64,000 nucleotides of DNA, taken from Aequorivita capsosiphonis DSM 23843. GTDB lineage: Bacteria > Bacteroidota > Bacteroidia > Flavobacteriales > Flavobacteriaceae. The translations under genes were made by a program, and so were the position numbers. The notes under the pieces are model-generated. The model saw nothing but the letters and a program-made list of their open reading frames with translations, had not been told where the DNA came from and did not search any database. The DNA is taken from assembly GCF_000429125.1 (NCBI RefSeq), contig NZ_AUBG01000006.1, positions 1-64,000 on the forward strand, written 5' to 3'. This document shows, one piece after another, positions 1 through 8,542 of the stretch; the stretch's first letter is position 1, and each line of letters starts with the position of its first letter.

Positions 1-336
1 TTCCAGTGGAGCGAACGAATGGGGGAACAGGCGGTGGACATCAACTTTAAGGCCTATCGGAAAATGGACTTCGGAGAGCTCTGGGGCGGGCTTTCCTACC
101 GAAGGAGCCTGGACGGCGCCGAATATCGCAGCGGGATGGAGACCAAGGGGCAGAAGCTTAATTACATTACCCCGGTGCTGGGCATCAACTACAAGAACTT
201 TTTGTTTGCCTATACCTATTCCTACCAGAGCGGCAACGTAAGGTTCGATAACGGCGGCTACCACCAGATTACCCTGGGCTATGACTTTGGCGGAAGGGGG
301 GAACCGTATCAATGTAACTGTCCTGGGATAAATTGA
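1..336 (+). CDS. PorP/SprF family type IX secretion membrane protein, 3' part only
   Basis: The reading frame is open from the window edge and ends at TGA 334-336, giving about 111 residues. It looks like the C-terminal half of a PorP/SprF outer-membrane beta-barrel: alternating aromatic strands (LWGGLSYRRS, NFLFAYTYSYQSG) and the terminal strand pattern HQITLGYDF followed by a short Cys-containing tail. PorP/SprF proteins sit in the outer membrane and serve type IX secretion and gliding; paralogues often follow giant adhesin genes. Composition is odd: I count 71 G/C in the first 120 bases (59%), far above the AT-rich genes that follow. The N-terminus and any upstream partner lie outside the window. 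Confidence 0.8.
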   Translation, partial: FQWSERMGEQAVDINFKAYRKMDFGELWGGLSYRRSLDGAEYRSGMETKGQKLNYITPVLGINYKNFLFAYTYSYQSGNVRFDNGGYHQITLGYDFGGRGEPYQCNCPGIN

Positions 337-434
337 TGTGTATGTTCAATTAAATATAACTAGATATTTAATGAGTGGGATAAAGCAAGGCTGTATTCAG
401 CTTAACAATCAGTTAGCAGATAAATAGATGCGAA

Positions 435-1148
435 CTACATCTTCAAATAAAAATCTTTTACTAGATTTTGGTAATCTTCGGTAAAATCGTGACGTGAAGT
501 TTCGATGGTTAGATTTTCAATTTTTGTAGGTGTCTTTTCAAACGAAAATTCTAGTATGCTTCTTTTTTCTTCAGATGCATCATTCCCCCGAACCCTGCAA
601 ATTCTGTTTGGAAACATGTTTACTTCCGAAGCCATTTTTATAAAACGCTCTTCTTCTTTCCGTGGAATGATAACTGCAAAAATTCCTTCGTCTGAAAGTA
701 ATCGTGAAGCGCTATCAATTAATTCATCAAATGGTAATGCATCGTTAAAACGAGCAATATCACGAGAGTCATTGGAGGTTTTGTAATCTTCAGAGTAGAA
801 TGGAGGATTCGAAATTATAAGATCGTATTTATCATCAATTTCCTCAATAAATTCTTCCAAAGAAGCGTGATAGCAAAAAAGACGATCGCCCCAAGGTGAG
901 TTTTCAAAATTGTCAACACATTGTTCAAAGGCATTTTCTTCAATTTCAAGGGCATCGATCATTTCGGCATTGGAACGTTGGGCTAATTGCAAAGCTATAA
1001 TTCCTGTGCCAGCACCAATATCCAAAATTGCAAAAGGATTTTTTTCTAAAGAAACCCAAGCTCCTAGCAAAACTCCATCAGTTCCAATTTTCATTGCGCA
1101 ACGATCTTGTTCAATCGTAAATTCTTTAAAACGAAAAGGTTTGTTCAT
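435..1148 (-). CDS. trmN6: tRNA1(Val) (adenine(37)-N6)-methyltransferase
   Basis: This is a 237-residue class I SAM-dependent methyltransferase. The SAM loop DIGAGTG is at residues 43-49 and the adenine-N6 catalytic motif NPPF at 114-117, inside ISNPPFYSED. That pairing and the length match the YfiC/TrmN6 family, which methylates A37 beside the anticodon of tRNA1-Val. The N-terminus (FRFKEFTIEQDRCAMKIGTDG) is also typical. The gene stands alone; ClC lies upstream on the same strand with a 356-base gap. Substrate is inferred from the family; a related N6-adenine methyltransferase role cannot be excluded. Confidence 0.87.
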   Translation of the reverse strand: MNKPFRFKEFTIEQDRCAMKIGTDGVLLGAWVSLEKNPFAILDIGAGTGIIALQLAQRSNAEMIDALEIEENAFEQCVDNFENSPWGDRLFCYHASLEEFIEEIDDKYDLIISNPPFYSEDYKTSNDSRDIARFNDALPFDELIDSASRLLSDEGIFAVIIPRKEEERFIKMASEVNMFPNRICRVRGNDASEEKRSILEFSFEKTPTKIENLTIETSRHDFTEDYQNLVKDFYLKM

Positions 1149-1504
1149 TAAAAATGCTTGCTATAAGGTTGTTCCTATTTTTTGGGATTACTTTTTTAAG
1201 TAGTATCAGATAGGGTTTTGTAAGACGGGAATTTCTTTAAGATTATACGCTTAAGATTTCTATCTTAATTTTTACCACAAAATCTAAATTTAAACAAAAG
1301 TAACAACTTTAGCAGACAGCTTATGGCCAAGCGACTATTAAAATTACGCCATTTTACATAATACGATTAGATTTTTATATGTTATATTGAAATTCTGTAT
1401 TATTTCCTGACTAGCAGACACGTTAGTTCAGTTTAAGTAGAAAACCTAGATGGATAGTCTCGCATAACTTTAGAAATTTTTAGAGATGTAAAGCCCTTAT
1501 ATTT
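1149..1504. other. Intergenic, between ClC 3' end and trmN6 start
   Basis: I see no gene here. On the minus strand a TACTTTTG box (1302 to 1295) fits the Bacteroidota TAnnTTTG element and could serve trmN6 with a leader of roughly 140 nt. No good partner element lies at the expected distance, so this is weak. The rest is AT-rich without clear inverted repeats. Confidence 0.35.
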
Positions 1505-3391
1505 CTATTTACCTCGTAAATAGGTTCTTAGCTTTTTTCCTCTTAAAACTATTTTTAATCCTCTTCGTTTTAAAGAAACATTGGGGTGTTTTTTAAGATG
1601 TTCCTCCAAGCTATATTTATAGGTTGCAAGGATATCGCGGTAGGATAGAACGCCAATTATTTCTTTATTTTTGTTAGAGATTACAGGTAGCACATCTATA
1701 TTTTCTCTTGCCATTGTTTCAACTGCAGTTCGCAATGTGTCGGTGGTTTTTATGTGTATGTTGCTATGAGTGGTTAAGGTTCCTACTTGGTTTTCCTGGA
1801 TATGATTTTTGCTCAACAGTTTTGAGGAGCTTAAAATTCCTTTGTATTCTCCGGCAATGTTGGAAACAACGAAGTAATCAGGTTGATAGTCTTCCTCTTG
1901 GCTGAGCCATTCGCGGACTTCTTGAATGGTGTTTTCTTCGCCGATAATTATTCCACTATCGTCCAAGACTTGTTCCACTCTCAATTTTTCCAACGCATCA
2001 GGCACATAGGAAAGTGGAGTTGAGACACCTCTGCGCGCCATTTTTTCAGTCATTATAGTGTTTTCCATAATAAAATAAGACACAAAATATGCAGCGGTGC
2101 AGGCAGCCAATAAAGGTAACAAGGCATTGGATTGCCCAGTGGTTTCAAGTGCAAAGACGATGGAGGTAAGGAAGGCACGAGACGAACCGGCAAACATAGC
2201 GGACATACCAACCAAGGCTGCAAGGGGAAGGACGACACCTGAATTTGGAAACCATTGAATTATCTGAATTCCAATTAGAGCTCCGGCAGCCCCACCAATT
2301 GTCATTAATGGGGCAAGTGTACCGCCCGATGTACCGCTACCCAAAGCAATGGCCCACGAAATAAATTTCAAAATACAAAGCGAAAGAAGGACTTTCAGAG
2401 TCATTGTTCCAGAAAGTACATCAATAATATTGTCATAACCCACACCCAGAGTTCGAGGCGAGAAATAACCCACTAAGCCTACTCCCAGTCCACCAATGGC
2501 AGGCCACCAAGCCCAATGAACCGGAAGTTTTTCAAAACCATCTTCAATGAGATAAACTATTTTTGTGGCAAGTACGGACAATAAACCAATGACAATCCCC
2601 ATCAGGCTATAAACAAAAAGAGCAGTGTTTGAGGGAAATTGTATTGCAAATTCAATAGGAAAGACAACCTGTGGCCCAAACAAAAAGTGATGTCCAGCGG
2701 CTCCCGTGATACAAGCCAACGCAACGGGGATAAAGGATCGTGGGGAAAATTCAAAAAGTAGCAATTCAATGGCCAGAAAGATTGCAGCCACAGGACTTCC
2801 AAAGATAGCAGCCATCCCGGCCGTGGCACCGGCTGCCAATAAAATCTTTCGTTCGTTATCGGTAATACGAAGCAGTTGCCCCAAAGTGGATCCTAAAGCG
2901 CCCCCCGTGGCAATAATAGGACCCTCCGCACCAAAAGGACCACCGGTACCAATGGATATGGCAGACGAAATTGGCTTTAAATAGGTAATGGCAGGATTTA
3001 TTTTACTTTGGTTGGTCAGTATTTGTTCCATAGCTTCTGGAATCCCATGCCCACGGATAGCTTTAGAACCATAATAAGCCATAAGACCCACAATCAAACC
3101 ACCAATAGCCGGAACAATAATCACCAGAAGCCCCAGATAATTATCTCCCGGGCTTGTATGCTCCATAGAGAAATTTCCAAAAAAGGAAATATTTGTAATT
3201 AGGCTAATTAGATGGACTAAGAATTTGGCAATAAAACTGATGCAAATAGCAACTACAACAGCCAAACAAGCGATTGTAAAGATTCTTTTTTTATTGTTTT
3301 GGTTTCCAGATAAAGAACCTTCACGCTCCATGGTATCGTCTAATGAGACTGAAACGGGAATTCCTTTTCTGAAGATGTTGCTACTTTTCAT
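1505..3391 (-). CDS. ClC family chloride channel/transporter with CBS domains
   Basis: This 628-residue inner-membrane protein has the ClC anion-path signatures in order: GHGIPEA, GPFGAEGPI (the Glu is the gating residue) and GTSGGTLAPL, with many hydrophobic helices. A C-terminal cytoplasmic CBS pair follows (about the last 150 residues), usually a nucleotide-sensing regulatory module. The position of the internal proton-glutamate of exchangers (E203 in the E. coli protein) seems to be Leu here, in FLAIELLLFEF, which would favour a channel or uncoupled mode; this rests on eye alignment. I chose ATG 3391 over an upstream TTG at 3442 because a promoter-like box lies between them. It is transcribed alone. 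Confidence 0.9.
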   Translation of the reverse strand: MKSSNIFRKGIPVSVSLDDTMEREGSLSGNQNNKKRIFTIACLAVVVAICISFIAKFLVHLISLITNISFFGNFSMEHTSPGDNYLGLLVIIVPAIGGLIVGLMAYYGSKAIRGHGIPEAMEQILTNQSKINPAITYLKPISSAISIGTGGPFGAEGPIIATGGALGSTLGQLLRITDNERKILLAAGATAGMAAIFGSPVAAIFLAIELLLFEFSPRSFIPVALACITGAAGHHFLFGPQVVFPIEFAIQFPSNTALFVYSLMGIVIGLLSVLATKIVYLIEDGFEKLPVHWAWWPAIGGLGVGLVGYFSPRTLGVGYDNIIDVLSGTMTLKVLLSLCILKFISWAIALGSGTSGGTLAPLMTIGGAAGALIGIQIIQWFPNSGVVLPLAALVGMSAMFAGSSRAFLTSIVFALETTGQSNALLPLLAACTAAYFVSYFIMENTIMTEKMARRGVSTPLSYVPDALEKLRVEQVLDDSGIIIGEENTIQEVREWLSQEEDYQPDYFVVSNIAGEYKGILSSSKLLSKNHIQENQVGTLTTHSNIHIKTTDTLRTAVETMARENIDVLPVISNKNKEIIGVLSYRDILATYKYSLEEHLKKHPNVSLKRRGLKIVLRGKKLRTYLRGK

Positions 3392-3439
3392 TATATACCG
3401 CGAGTGCAGTTTTTTTATTTTCAAAGAGAATAGATTATA

Positions 3440-3447
3440 CAAATATA
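3440..3447 (-). promoter_or_regulatory. Bacteroidota -7 box for the ClC gene
   Basis: TATATTTG on the minus strand is a perfect TAnnTTTG match. With the G at -4, transcription would begin near 3436, 45 nt before ATG 3391, and after the alternative TTG start. The -33 element is poor (a CAA on the plus strand, spacing 22). Confidence 0.45.
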
Positions 3448-3616
3448 AAGAATAGCATAATTTTTAGACCAATTTTCAAGATTTTAGAATACTATAATCG
3501 TGGTAGGAAGCGACTTAGCAAATCGAAAAAAGAGTCTTGCTAATTAATAAAGACAATAAAATGACTTGCTTTAAAACGAACTTTAGTAAAATTATATTCG
3601 TTATTTTACACCATAG

Positions 3617-4168
3617 ATGAAAACAGAGAAAATCATTTTAGGAATCGATCCCGGAACCACTATTATGGGTTTTGGGTTGATTAAAGTAATAGGAAAGAAA
3701 ATGCAGTTTCTGCAGTTGAACGAACTTCAACTTAAAAAGTATGACGATCATTATTTGAAATTGAAGCTCATTTTTGAACGTACCATTGAGCTTATTGACA
3801 CCCATAATCCAGACGAAATTGCAATTGAAGCACCTTTCTTTGGAAAAAACGTTCAGTCTATGTTAAAACTCGGTCGGGCGCAGGGAGTTGCAATGGCTGC
3901 CGGACTTTCACGAGAGATTCCTATAACGGAATATTCGCCCAAAAAAATAAAAATGGCCATCACTGGAAACGGAAATGCAACTAAGGAACAAGTAGCCAAA
4001 ATGCTACAAAGTCTCTTAGGTCTAAAAGAACTGCCCAAAAATCTAGACAGCACGGATGGACTTGCAGCTGCGGTTTGTCACTTCTACAATATGGGGAAAG
4101 TTGAAGTTGGCAAAAACTACACAGGTTGGGCAGCTTTTGTTAAGCAGAATGAAGACCGCGTTAAATAA
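3617..4168 (+). CDS. ruvC: Crossover junction endodeoxyribonuclease RuvC
   Basis: The 183-residue protein is a Holliday junction resolvase of the RNase H fold. It opens with ILGIDPGTTIMGFG, whose Asp is the first catalytic acid. IEAPFFGKNVQS gives the catalytic Glu, and the C-terminal DSTDGLAAAVCHFY supplies the closing acidic pair. Length is near the usual 160-190. RuvC acts with RuvAB to cut branched intermediates of homologous recombination; ruvA and ruvB are not in this window. The gene is a single transcription unit, convergent with the receptor-channel gene downstream. Confidence 0.95.
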   Translation: MKTEKIILGIDPGTTIMGFGLIKVIGKKMQFLQLNELQLKKYDDHYLKLKLIFERTIELIDTHNPDEIAIEAPFFGKNVQSMLKLGRAQGVAMAAGLSREIPITEYSPKKIKMAITGNGNATKEQVAKMLQSLLGLKELPKNLDSTDGLAAAVCHFYNMGKVEVGKNYTGWAAFVKQNEDRVK

Positions 4169-4180
4169 AAAAGTAGCAGT

Positions 4181-4196
4181 CCCGATAGCTATCGGG
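4181..4196. repeat. Perfect 16-bp palindrome, REP-like
   Basis: CCCGATAGCTATCGGG reads identically on both strands and lies 12 bases after the ruvC stop. Palindromes of this type are familiar from many Bacteroidota intergenic regions. A related form (CCCGA-AGCA-TCGGG) is at 48513-48526. It may act as an RNA hairpin between convergent genes, though no T-run follows. Confidence 0.6.
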
Positions 4197-4274
4197 AGTT
4201 GCAGTTGGCAGTGAACTGTTGATCAATTTTAAAAAAACGAGGTTTATTCTCCTCCTTTGGGGGAAGGGGGCTTT

Positions 4275-5339
4275 CTAATTCCTAGAAATCCAATCTTCCA
4301 CAATATGGGTAATTTCCTGGTTCTCCTGTAGATTTATTATTTGGAGATCCACTTTCCTTTTTAAATCGCTTCCAATAGGAAAGAGAAAACCGTAATATTG
4401 AGGCTCAATTCTTTTTTTACTCAATACAAAATCATCTTTTTTATCATCTTCAAAAATATATTCCAATGGGATTGCATCATAAATAACGGCGTCAACTTTC
4501 TTGTCCAATAACATTTGGTAGCCCTCTGAAACGTCTCCAACTGCAACTGGAGATCCGCCCACGTCTCTTACTTTATCGATGATCTTTTTGTAATTGGGAA
4601 CGGCTACTTTTTTGTTTTCTAAATGTGTAAGCCCAGTAATTGTTTTATCGTCGCTTGTGCTTTTTGAAAATGTTGTAGCAATTCCAGCCACAAAAGAAGT
4701 CGCTAAAATCAATGAAGTTATCATCCAAGCGCCCAATATAAATCTTCCTGCAGCACTCCGTGGTGCCAAATCACCATAACCTACGGTAGTCATTGTTACG
4801 ACGGCCAACCAAACTCCCGAAGCTGTGCCCTTAACAACGCCTTGGCCATATTCTTCAGGATACTTTCTACCCTCAACCGCCCAAAACAAAAAGCCTACAA
4901 AGGTTAATATAAACAATAGCCCTATTACCGCATATAAAAATGTTGTAGACATAAACGGTTTTATTTTACCCCAAAAACTAGTTTTCACCACTGGCGCTAA
5001 AATAGCGAGTTCCGTGTTATAGTAAGGTTGTGAGAAATTGACCAAAGCCGCTCTGGAAGAGTTTATTGTGATTGGCCCAATAAGAATATCCAGTTCTTTA
5101 TTGTCAATTGCTTTTATACCATCTGCCACGGATTTATACTCTATTAAATTATAATTTCTGTTAATTCCGAAAGCAATTTCTTTCCAGATATCTATAACAA
5201 TACCTTCCTCTTTTTCGCTATGCATCACAAATGGTGCCGACCCGGCATAGCCTACTTTTAGTTTGTCCTGTTTTTCTTGGGCTATTAATAAAGTGTTCGA
5301 AAAAAATAAAAGGAAGAGTAAACTGAAATATTTATGCAT
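4275..5339 (-). CDS. Prokaryotic ionotropic glutamate receptor-like ligand-gated channel
   Basis: This is a 354-residue protein with signal peptide (1-20), first half of a periplasmic amino-acid-binding domain (about 26-118), hydrophobic helix (about 128-152), pore loop with filter TVGYGD (about 178-184), second helix (about 196-222), then the second half of the binding domain to the end. This split order, binding lobe-channel-binding lobe, is that of GluR0-type receptors. The Arg in NSSRAALVNFSQPYY fits the residue that holds a ligand carboxylate, and DAVIYD supplies the usual distal acid. The filter predicts K+ selectivity. Ligand is unknown. The gene stands alone, divergent from hemW. Confidence 0.88.
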   Translation of the reverse strand: MHKYFSLLFLLFFSNTLLIAQEKQDKLKVGYAGSAPFVMHSEKEEGIVIDIWKEIAFGINRNYNLIEYKSVADGIKAIDNKELDILIGPITINSSRAALVNFSQPYYNTELAILAPVVKTSFWGKIKPFMSTTFLYAVIGLLFILTFVGFLFWAVEGRKYPEEYGQGVVKGTASGVWLAVVTMTTVGYGDLAPRSAAGRFILGAWMITSLILATSFVAGIATTFSKSTSDDKTITGLTHLENKKVAVPNYKKIIDKVRDVGGSPVAVGDVSEGYQMLLDKKVDAVIYDAIPLEYIFEDDKKDDFVLSKKRIEPQYYGFLFPIGSDLKRKVDLQIINLQENQEITHIVEDWISRN

Positions 5340-5505
5340 CGAAAATTCTGATTTTTTTAAAATTTTTAAATAGCGCTATTTCATCTAGAAATACGCTTAG
5401 AGGTAAAAATATAAGTAATTTTGAACTTATAAAAAGATTGAGCGCTATTTTGCAACTGTTTAACGGTTTTGAAAATGGCTTATCTTCTTCTGAAGTAATT
5501 TTTAA

Positions 5506-6669
5506 ATGATAGAAAATAAATTGGACAAAAGGATTATTAACACTGCAGAAGCATCGCTTTACATCCATATTCCCTTTTGTAAACAGGCGTGTCATTACTG
5601 CGATTTTCATTTTTCAACTTCATTAAAGAAAAAAGGAGAATTGGTCAATGCGCTCTGCAAAGAACTAATGCTTCGGAAAGATGAGATAGGTGGAAAAGTA
5701 GAAACTATTTATTTGGGGGGTGGTACGCCCAGTTTACTTTCTTCGGAAGAATTGCAGCAGATTTTTGATGCTATTTATAAGAATTATAGCGTTTCTAAAA
5801 CTCCAGAAATTACCATTGAAGCAAATCCAGACGATTTAACACCTACTCTAATTCAGGAATTAGCGAATTCACCTATTAACCGCCTCAGCATCGGAATTCA
5901 ATCCTTTTTTCAAGAAGATTTAAAGCTAATGAACCGCGCCCACAATGCCACAGAAGCTTTGGAATGTATAAAGGAAGCAAAGAAATATTTTGAAAACATC
6001 AGCATCGATTTAATTTATGGAATTCCGGGAATGACGAATGAACGTTGGAAGAAAAACCTTGAAATTGCTCTCAGCTTGAATGTGCCTCATCTATCGTGTT
6101 ATGCTTTAACCGTTGAGCCAAGAACTGCTTTAAAGAAATTCATCGATAAGGGAATCGTGCCGCCTGTTGATGAAGACATCTCCAAACAACATTATGAGAT
6201 TTTAGTGGAGGAAACTGAAAAAGCCGGTTTGGATAATTACGAATTTTCAAATTTTGGCAAGACAGGTTTCCATTCCAGGAATAATACCGCTTATTGGGAA
6301 GGTAAACCCTATTTGGGCATTGGTCCCTCAGCACACGGATATGACGGAAAATCCCGAAGTTGGAATGTTTCAAACAATACAAAATATATCAAAAGTATTG
6401 AAGCAGGCATATTACCTTCTAAAAGTGAAACCCTTTCAATTGAAGATAAATACAACGAATATATAATGACCGGCTTACGCACCAAAAAAGGTGTGTCTTT
6501 GGAAAAAGTTGAAAGTGAATTCGGAATAACGTATTCTGAATACCTTTTAAAACAGGCTGAAAACCCTTTGCAAAATGAATTGCTAATCCTAGAAAACCTA
6601 ACCTTGAAAGTTTCAAAAAAAGGCAAGTTTTTGAGTGATGGGATTGCTTCCGATTTGTTTATGGTTTAG
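5506..6669 (+). CDS. hemW: Radical SAM family heme chaperone HemW
   Basis: This is a 387-residue radical SAM protein. The 4Fe-4S motif CKQACHYC is at residues 25-32 (C-x3-C-x2-C) after the typical SLYIHIPF strand; the GGGTPS SAM-binding loop follows. HemW resembles oxygen-independent coproporphyrinogen oxidase (HemN) but inserts heme into proteins. The short N-terminus before the cluster and the roughly 380-residue length point to HemW over the longer HemN. It is divergent from the receptor-channel gene. True coproporphyrinogen oxidase activity is unlikely but not excluded by sequence. Confidence 0.88.
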   Translation: MIENKLDKRIINTAEASLYIHIPFCKQACHYCDFHFSTSLKKKGELVNALCKELMLRKDEIGGKVETIYLGGGTPSLLSSEELQQIFDAIYKNYSVSKTPEITIEANPDDLTPTLIQELANSPINRLSIGIQSFFQEDLKLMNRAHNATEALECIKEAKKYFENISIDLIYGIPGMTNERWKKNLEIALSLNVPHLSCYALTVEPRTALKKFIDKGIVPPVDEDISKQHYEILVEETEKAGLDNYEFSNFGKTGFHSRNNTAYWEGKPYLGIGPSAHGYDGKSRSWNVSNNTKYIKSIEAGILPSKSETLSIEDKYNEYIMTGLRTKKGVSLEKVESEFGITYSEYLLKQAENPLQNELLILENLTLKVSKKGKFLSDGIASDLFMV

Positions 6670-6687
6670 CGTAAATTAGACCTCAGT

Positions 6688-6724
6688 CATTGTGAGAAAC
6701 GAAGCAATCAAACCTGTGAGGTTT
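6688..6724. repeat. Dispersed intergenic repeat, CATTGTGAG type
   Basis: CATTGTGAG-AAACGAAGCAATC (6688-6709) is followed at once by the hairpin AAACCTGTGAGGTTT (6710-6724). A second copy of the first part is at 32255-32276. The string resembles a short repeat common between genes of Bacteroidota. It sits between hemW and the cyclase-family gene. Confidence 0.55.
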
Positions 6725-6745
6725 AAATAATTGAAATTTTAAGAA

Positions 6746-7492
6746 ATGAAAACTACAATTGAAATTAACAATCAAACTATAAAAGTTGATCTTTCCAAAC
6801 CTTTGGATATTTCAATTCCATTACGTGCTTCCGAAGAAAATCCGTTGGCTTGGTATCTAAGCGAACCGAAAATCGAACCAGTGAAAATGGATGATTGGAC
6901 AGCCAAAGTTTCGGAAGGTGCATCGGTTAATTTCAATAATATATTTTTCAATCCGCACGCTCACGGCACGCATACCGAATGTTTTGGACATATTTCAGAA
7001 GAATTTCACTCCGTAAATGACGCCTTAAAAACCTTCTTTTTTTTAGCCGAAGTGATTTCCGTAAAACCTGAAAAAGTGGGTGATGATGGAGTTATTTCCG
7101 AAGAAAGCATCAAAAAAGTATTAGATGGAAAGACTCCCGAAGCTATTATTATCAGAACACTTCCTAATAATTCTGTTAAAAAATCAAAGCATTGGTCTAA
7201 TACCAATTGGCCGTTTCTTCACGAAAAAGCAGCTTTGTTTCTACGTAAAATAGGAGTGAAACACTTGCTAATAGATTTACCTTCAGTTGACAAGGAAAAA
7301 GACGAAGGGAAACTTTTGGCGCACAAGACATTTTGGAATTATCCAGAAAACCCACGCCAAGATTGCACAATTACTGAATTGATTTATGTTCCAGATTCAA
7401 TTAGCGATGGAAGTTATCTTTTAAATTTACAGATGGCTTCGTTTCACAACGATGCCTCGCCTAGTAAGCCGGTTTTATATAAAATAATCTAA
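6746..7492 (+). CDS. Cyclase family protein (kynurenine formamidase-like metal hydrolase)
   Basis: The 248-residue protein carries the cyclase/arylformamidase metal motif HAHGTHTE at residues 71-78, with a further His at 82; the family consensus is HxGTHxDxPxH. Members are soluble Mn/Zn-dependent amidohydrolases, some of which hydrolyse N-formylkynurenine. A Glu replaces the usual Asp after GTHT, as in several family branches. No other tryptophan-degradation gene is nearby, so substrate is open. It starts a same-strand run: the next gene begins 2 bases after its stop. Confidence 0.8.
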   Translation: MKTTIEINNQTIKVDLSKPLDISIPLRASEENPLAWYLSEPKIEPVKMDDWTAKVSEGASVNFNNIFFNPHAHGTHTECFGHISEEFHSVNDALKTFFFLAEVISVKPEKVGDDGVISEESIKKVLDGKTPEAIIIRTLPNNSVKKSKHWSNTNWPFLHEKAALFLRKIGVKHLLIDLPSVDKEKDEGKLLAHKTFWNYPENPRQDCTITELIYVPDSISDGSYLLNLQMASFHNDASPSKPVLYKII

Positions 7493-7494
7493 AA

Positions 7495-7845
7495 ATGCAA
7501 ACAACATTAAAAATTGAAGAATTAGCCCAATTTATTTTGGGGATTGTTCTCTTTTCACAACTCGACTATGTCTGGTGGTGGTTTCTGGTGTTAATTCTAA
7601 CTCCAGATATTGGTGCGATTGGATATTTGATTAATACAAAAATCGGTGCTTTCACCTACAATATTTTTCATCACAAAGCCGTGGCCATATTTATTGGCTT
7701 GATAGGTTTTTACTTCGATAATTCATTGTTAATTTTAATAGGTGTAATTTTGTTTTCCCACGCTGCAATGGACAGAATTTTTGGATATGGATTAAAATAT
7801 CCGGATAGTTTTAAGAACACGCATTTGGGAAGTATAGGAAAATAA
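7495..7845 (+). CDS. DUF4260 family small membrane protein
   Basis: The protein has 116 residues with about four hydrophobic segments. DIGAIGYLIN, FHHKAVAIFIG and HAAMDRIFGYGLKYPDSFKNTHLG are characteristic of the DUF4260 family. It is predicted to be an integral inner-membrane protein; function unknown. The conserved His, Asp and Arg residues near the membrane suggest more than a structural role, but this is inference. It is tightly packed with its neighbours (2 bases after the cyclase gene, 4 before the DUF4230 gene), so it is very likely co-transcribed. Confidence 0.8.
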   Translation: MQTTLKIEELAQFILGIVLFSQLDYVWWWFLVLILTPDIGAIGYLINTKIGAFTYNIFHHKAVAIFIGLIGFYFDNSLLILIGVILFSHAAMDRIFGYGLKYPDSFKNTHLGSIGK

Positions 7846-7849
7846 TGTT

Positions 7850-8458
7850 ATGGAATATCTGTTTATAGGTTTAGCCGTGGGCGCTGTGGTGGCTTACTTT
7901 GTTTTCGCTCGTTTTGGCGGTGGAAAAAAAGAAAAGGTCAGTACGCAGTCCGTTATTTTAATGGAGAAAATCCGCAGCGTCTGCAAATTCATTACTGTGG
8001 AAGGTGATTTTTCTGAAATCTTCTACTACGAAAATGTAAAAGACAAATGGCTCAATTTAGTGTTAGGAAAAAAGAAAGCGCTTGTTCTAATTGAAGCAAA
8101 AGCACATATTGGCTTCGATCTTACTAAGGTGAAAATGCATGCCGATACAAAAAATAGAACCATAACCTTAACTAATTTTCCACAACCCGAATTACTTACC
8201 ATTGAAACTGATTTTAAATATTATGACAAACGTGAAGGTTGGGCAAATCCTTTTACTGCGAGCGATTTAACGGACATAAACCAAGAAGCCAAAAAACATA
8301 TAGTAGATAAAATTCCAGAAACCGGCTTGTTTAATGAAGCCTCAAAACAGGCTTTGGAAACCATTCAGCTTATGGAAACTTTGGTGCAAACTATTAATTG
8401 GAAACTGGATTATTCGGCTTTATACGCTGCAGAGGAAACCCCAAAGTTGAAAAAATAA
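7850..8458 (+). CDS. DUF4230 domain-containing membrane-anchored protein
   Basis: This 202-residue protein has one N-terminal membrane helix (about residues 3-22) and a soluble domain beginning with EKIRSVCKFITVEGDFSEI, which matches the DUF4230 pattern. The C-terminus is helical and charged. Function is unknown; members are widespread in Bacteroidota as single-span proteins. The start ATG lies 5 bases after the upstream stop, consistent with translation in the same operon. A repeat hairpin follows the stop codon. Confidence 0.8.
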   Translation: MEYLFIGLAVGAVVAYFVFARFGGGKKEKVSTQSVILMEKIRSVCKFITVEGDFSEIFYYENVKDKWLNLVLGKKKALVLIEAKAHIGFDLTKVKMHADTKNRTITLTNFPQPELLTIETDFKYYDKREGWANPFTASDLTDINQEAKKHIVDKIPETGLFNEASKQALETIQLMETLVQTINWKLDYSALYAAEETPKLKK

Positions 8459-8485
8459 ATACCAAACCCCAAAATTTTTTGCCTT

Positions 8486-8528
8486 CCTGCAAGGTGTTCC
8501 CCGCATTTTCAGCGGGCTCCTTGTAGGT
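8486..8528. repeat. Imperfect hairpin repeat, CCTGCAAGG/CCTTGTAGG arms
   Basis: Outer arms CCTGCAAGG and CCTTGTAGG and inner arms CCCGC/GCGGG make a nested hairpin. A relative with the same outer arms on the opposite strand is at 27278-27324. It fills most of the space between the DUF4230 and MmcQ genes. There is no T-run, so it is better read as a mobile-type palindrome than a terminator. Confidence 0.6.
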
Positions 8529-8542
8529 CTAAATACAATAGT

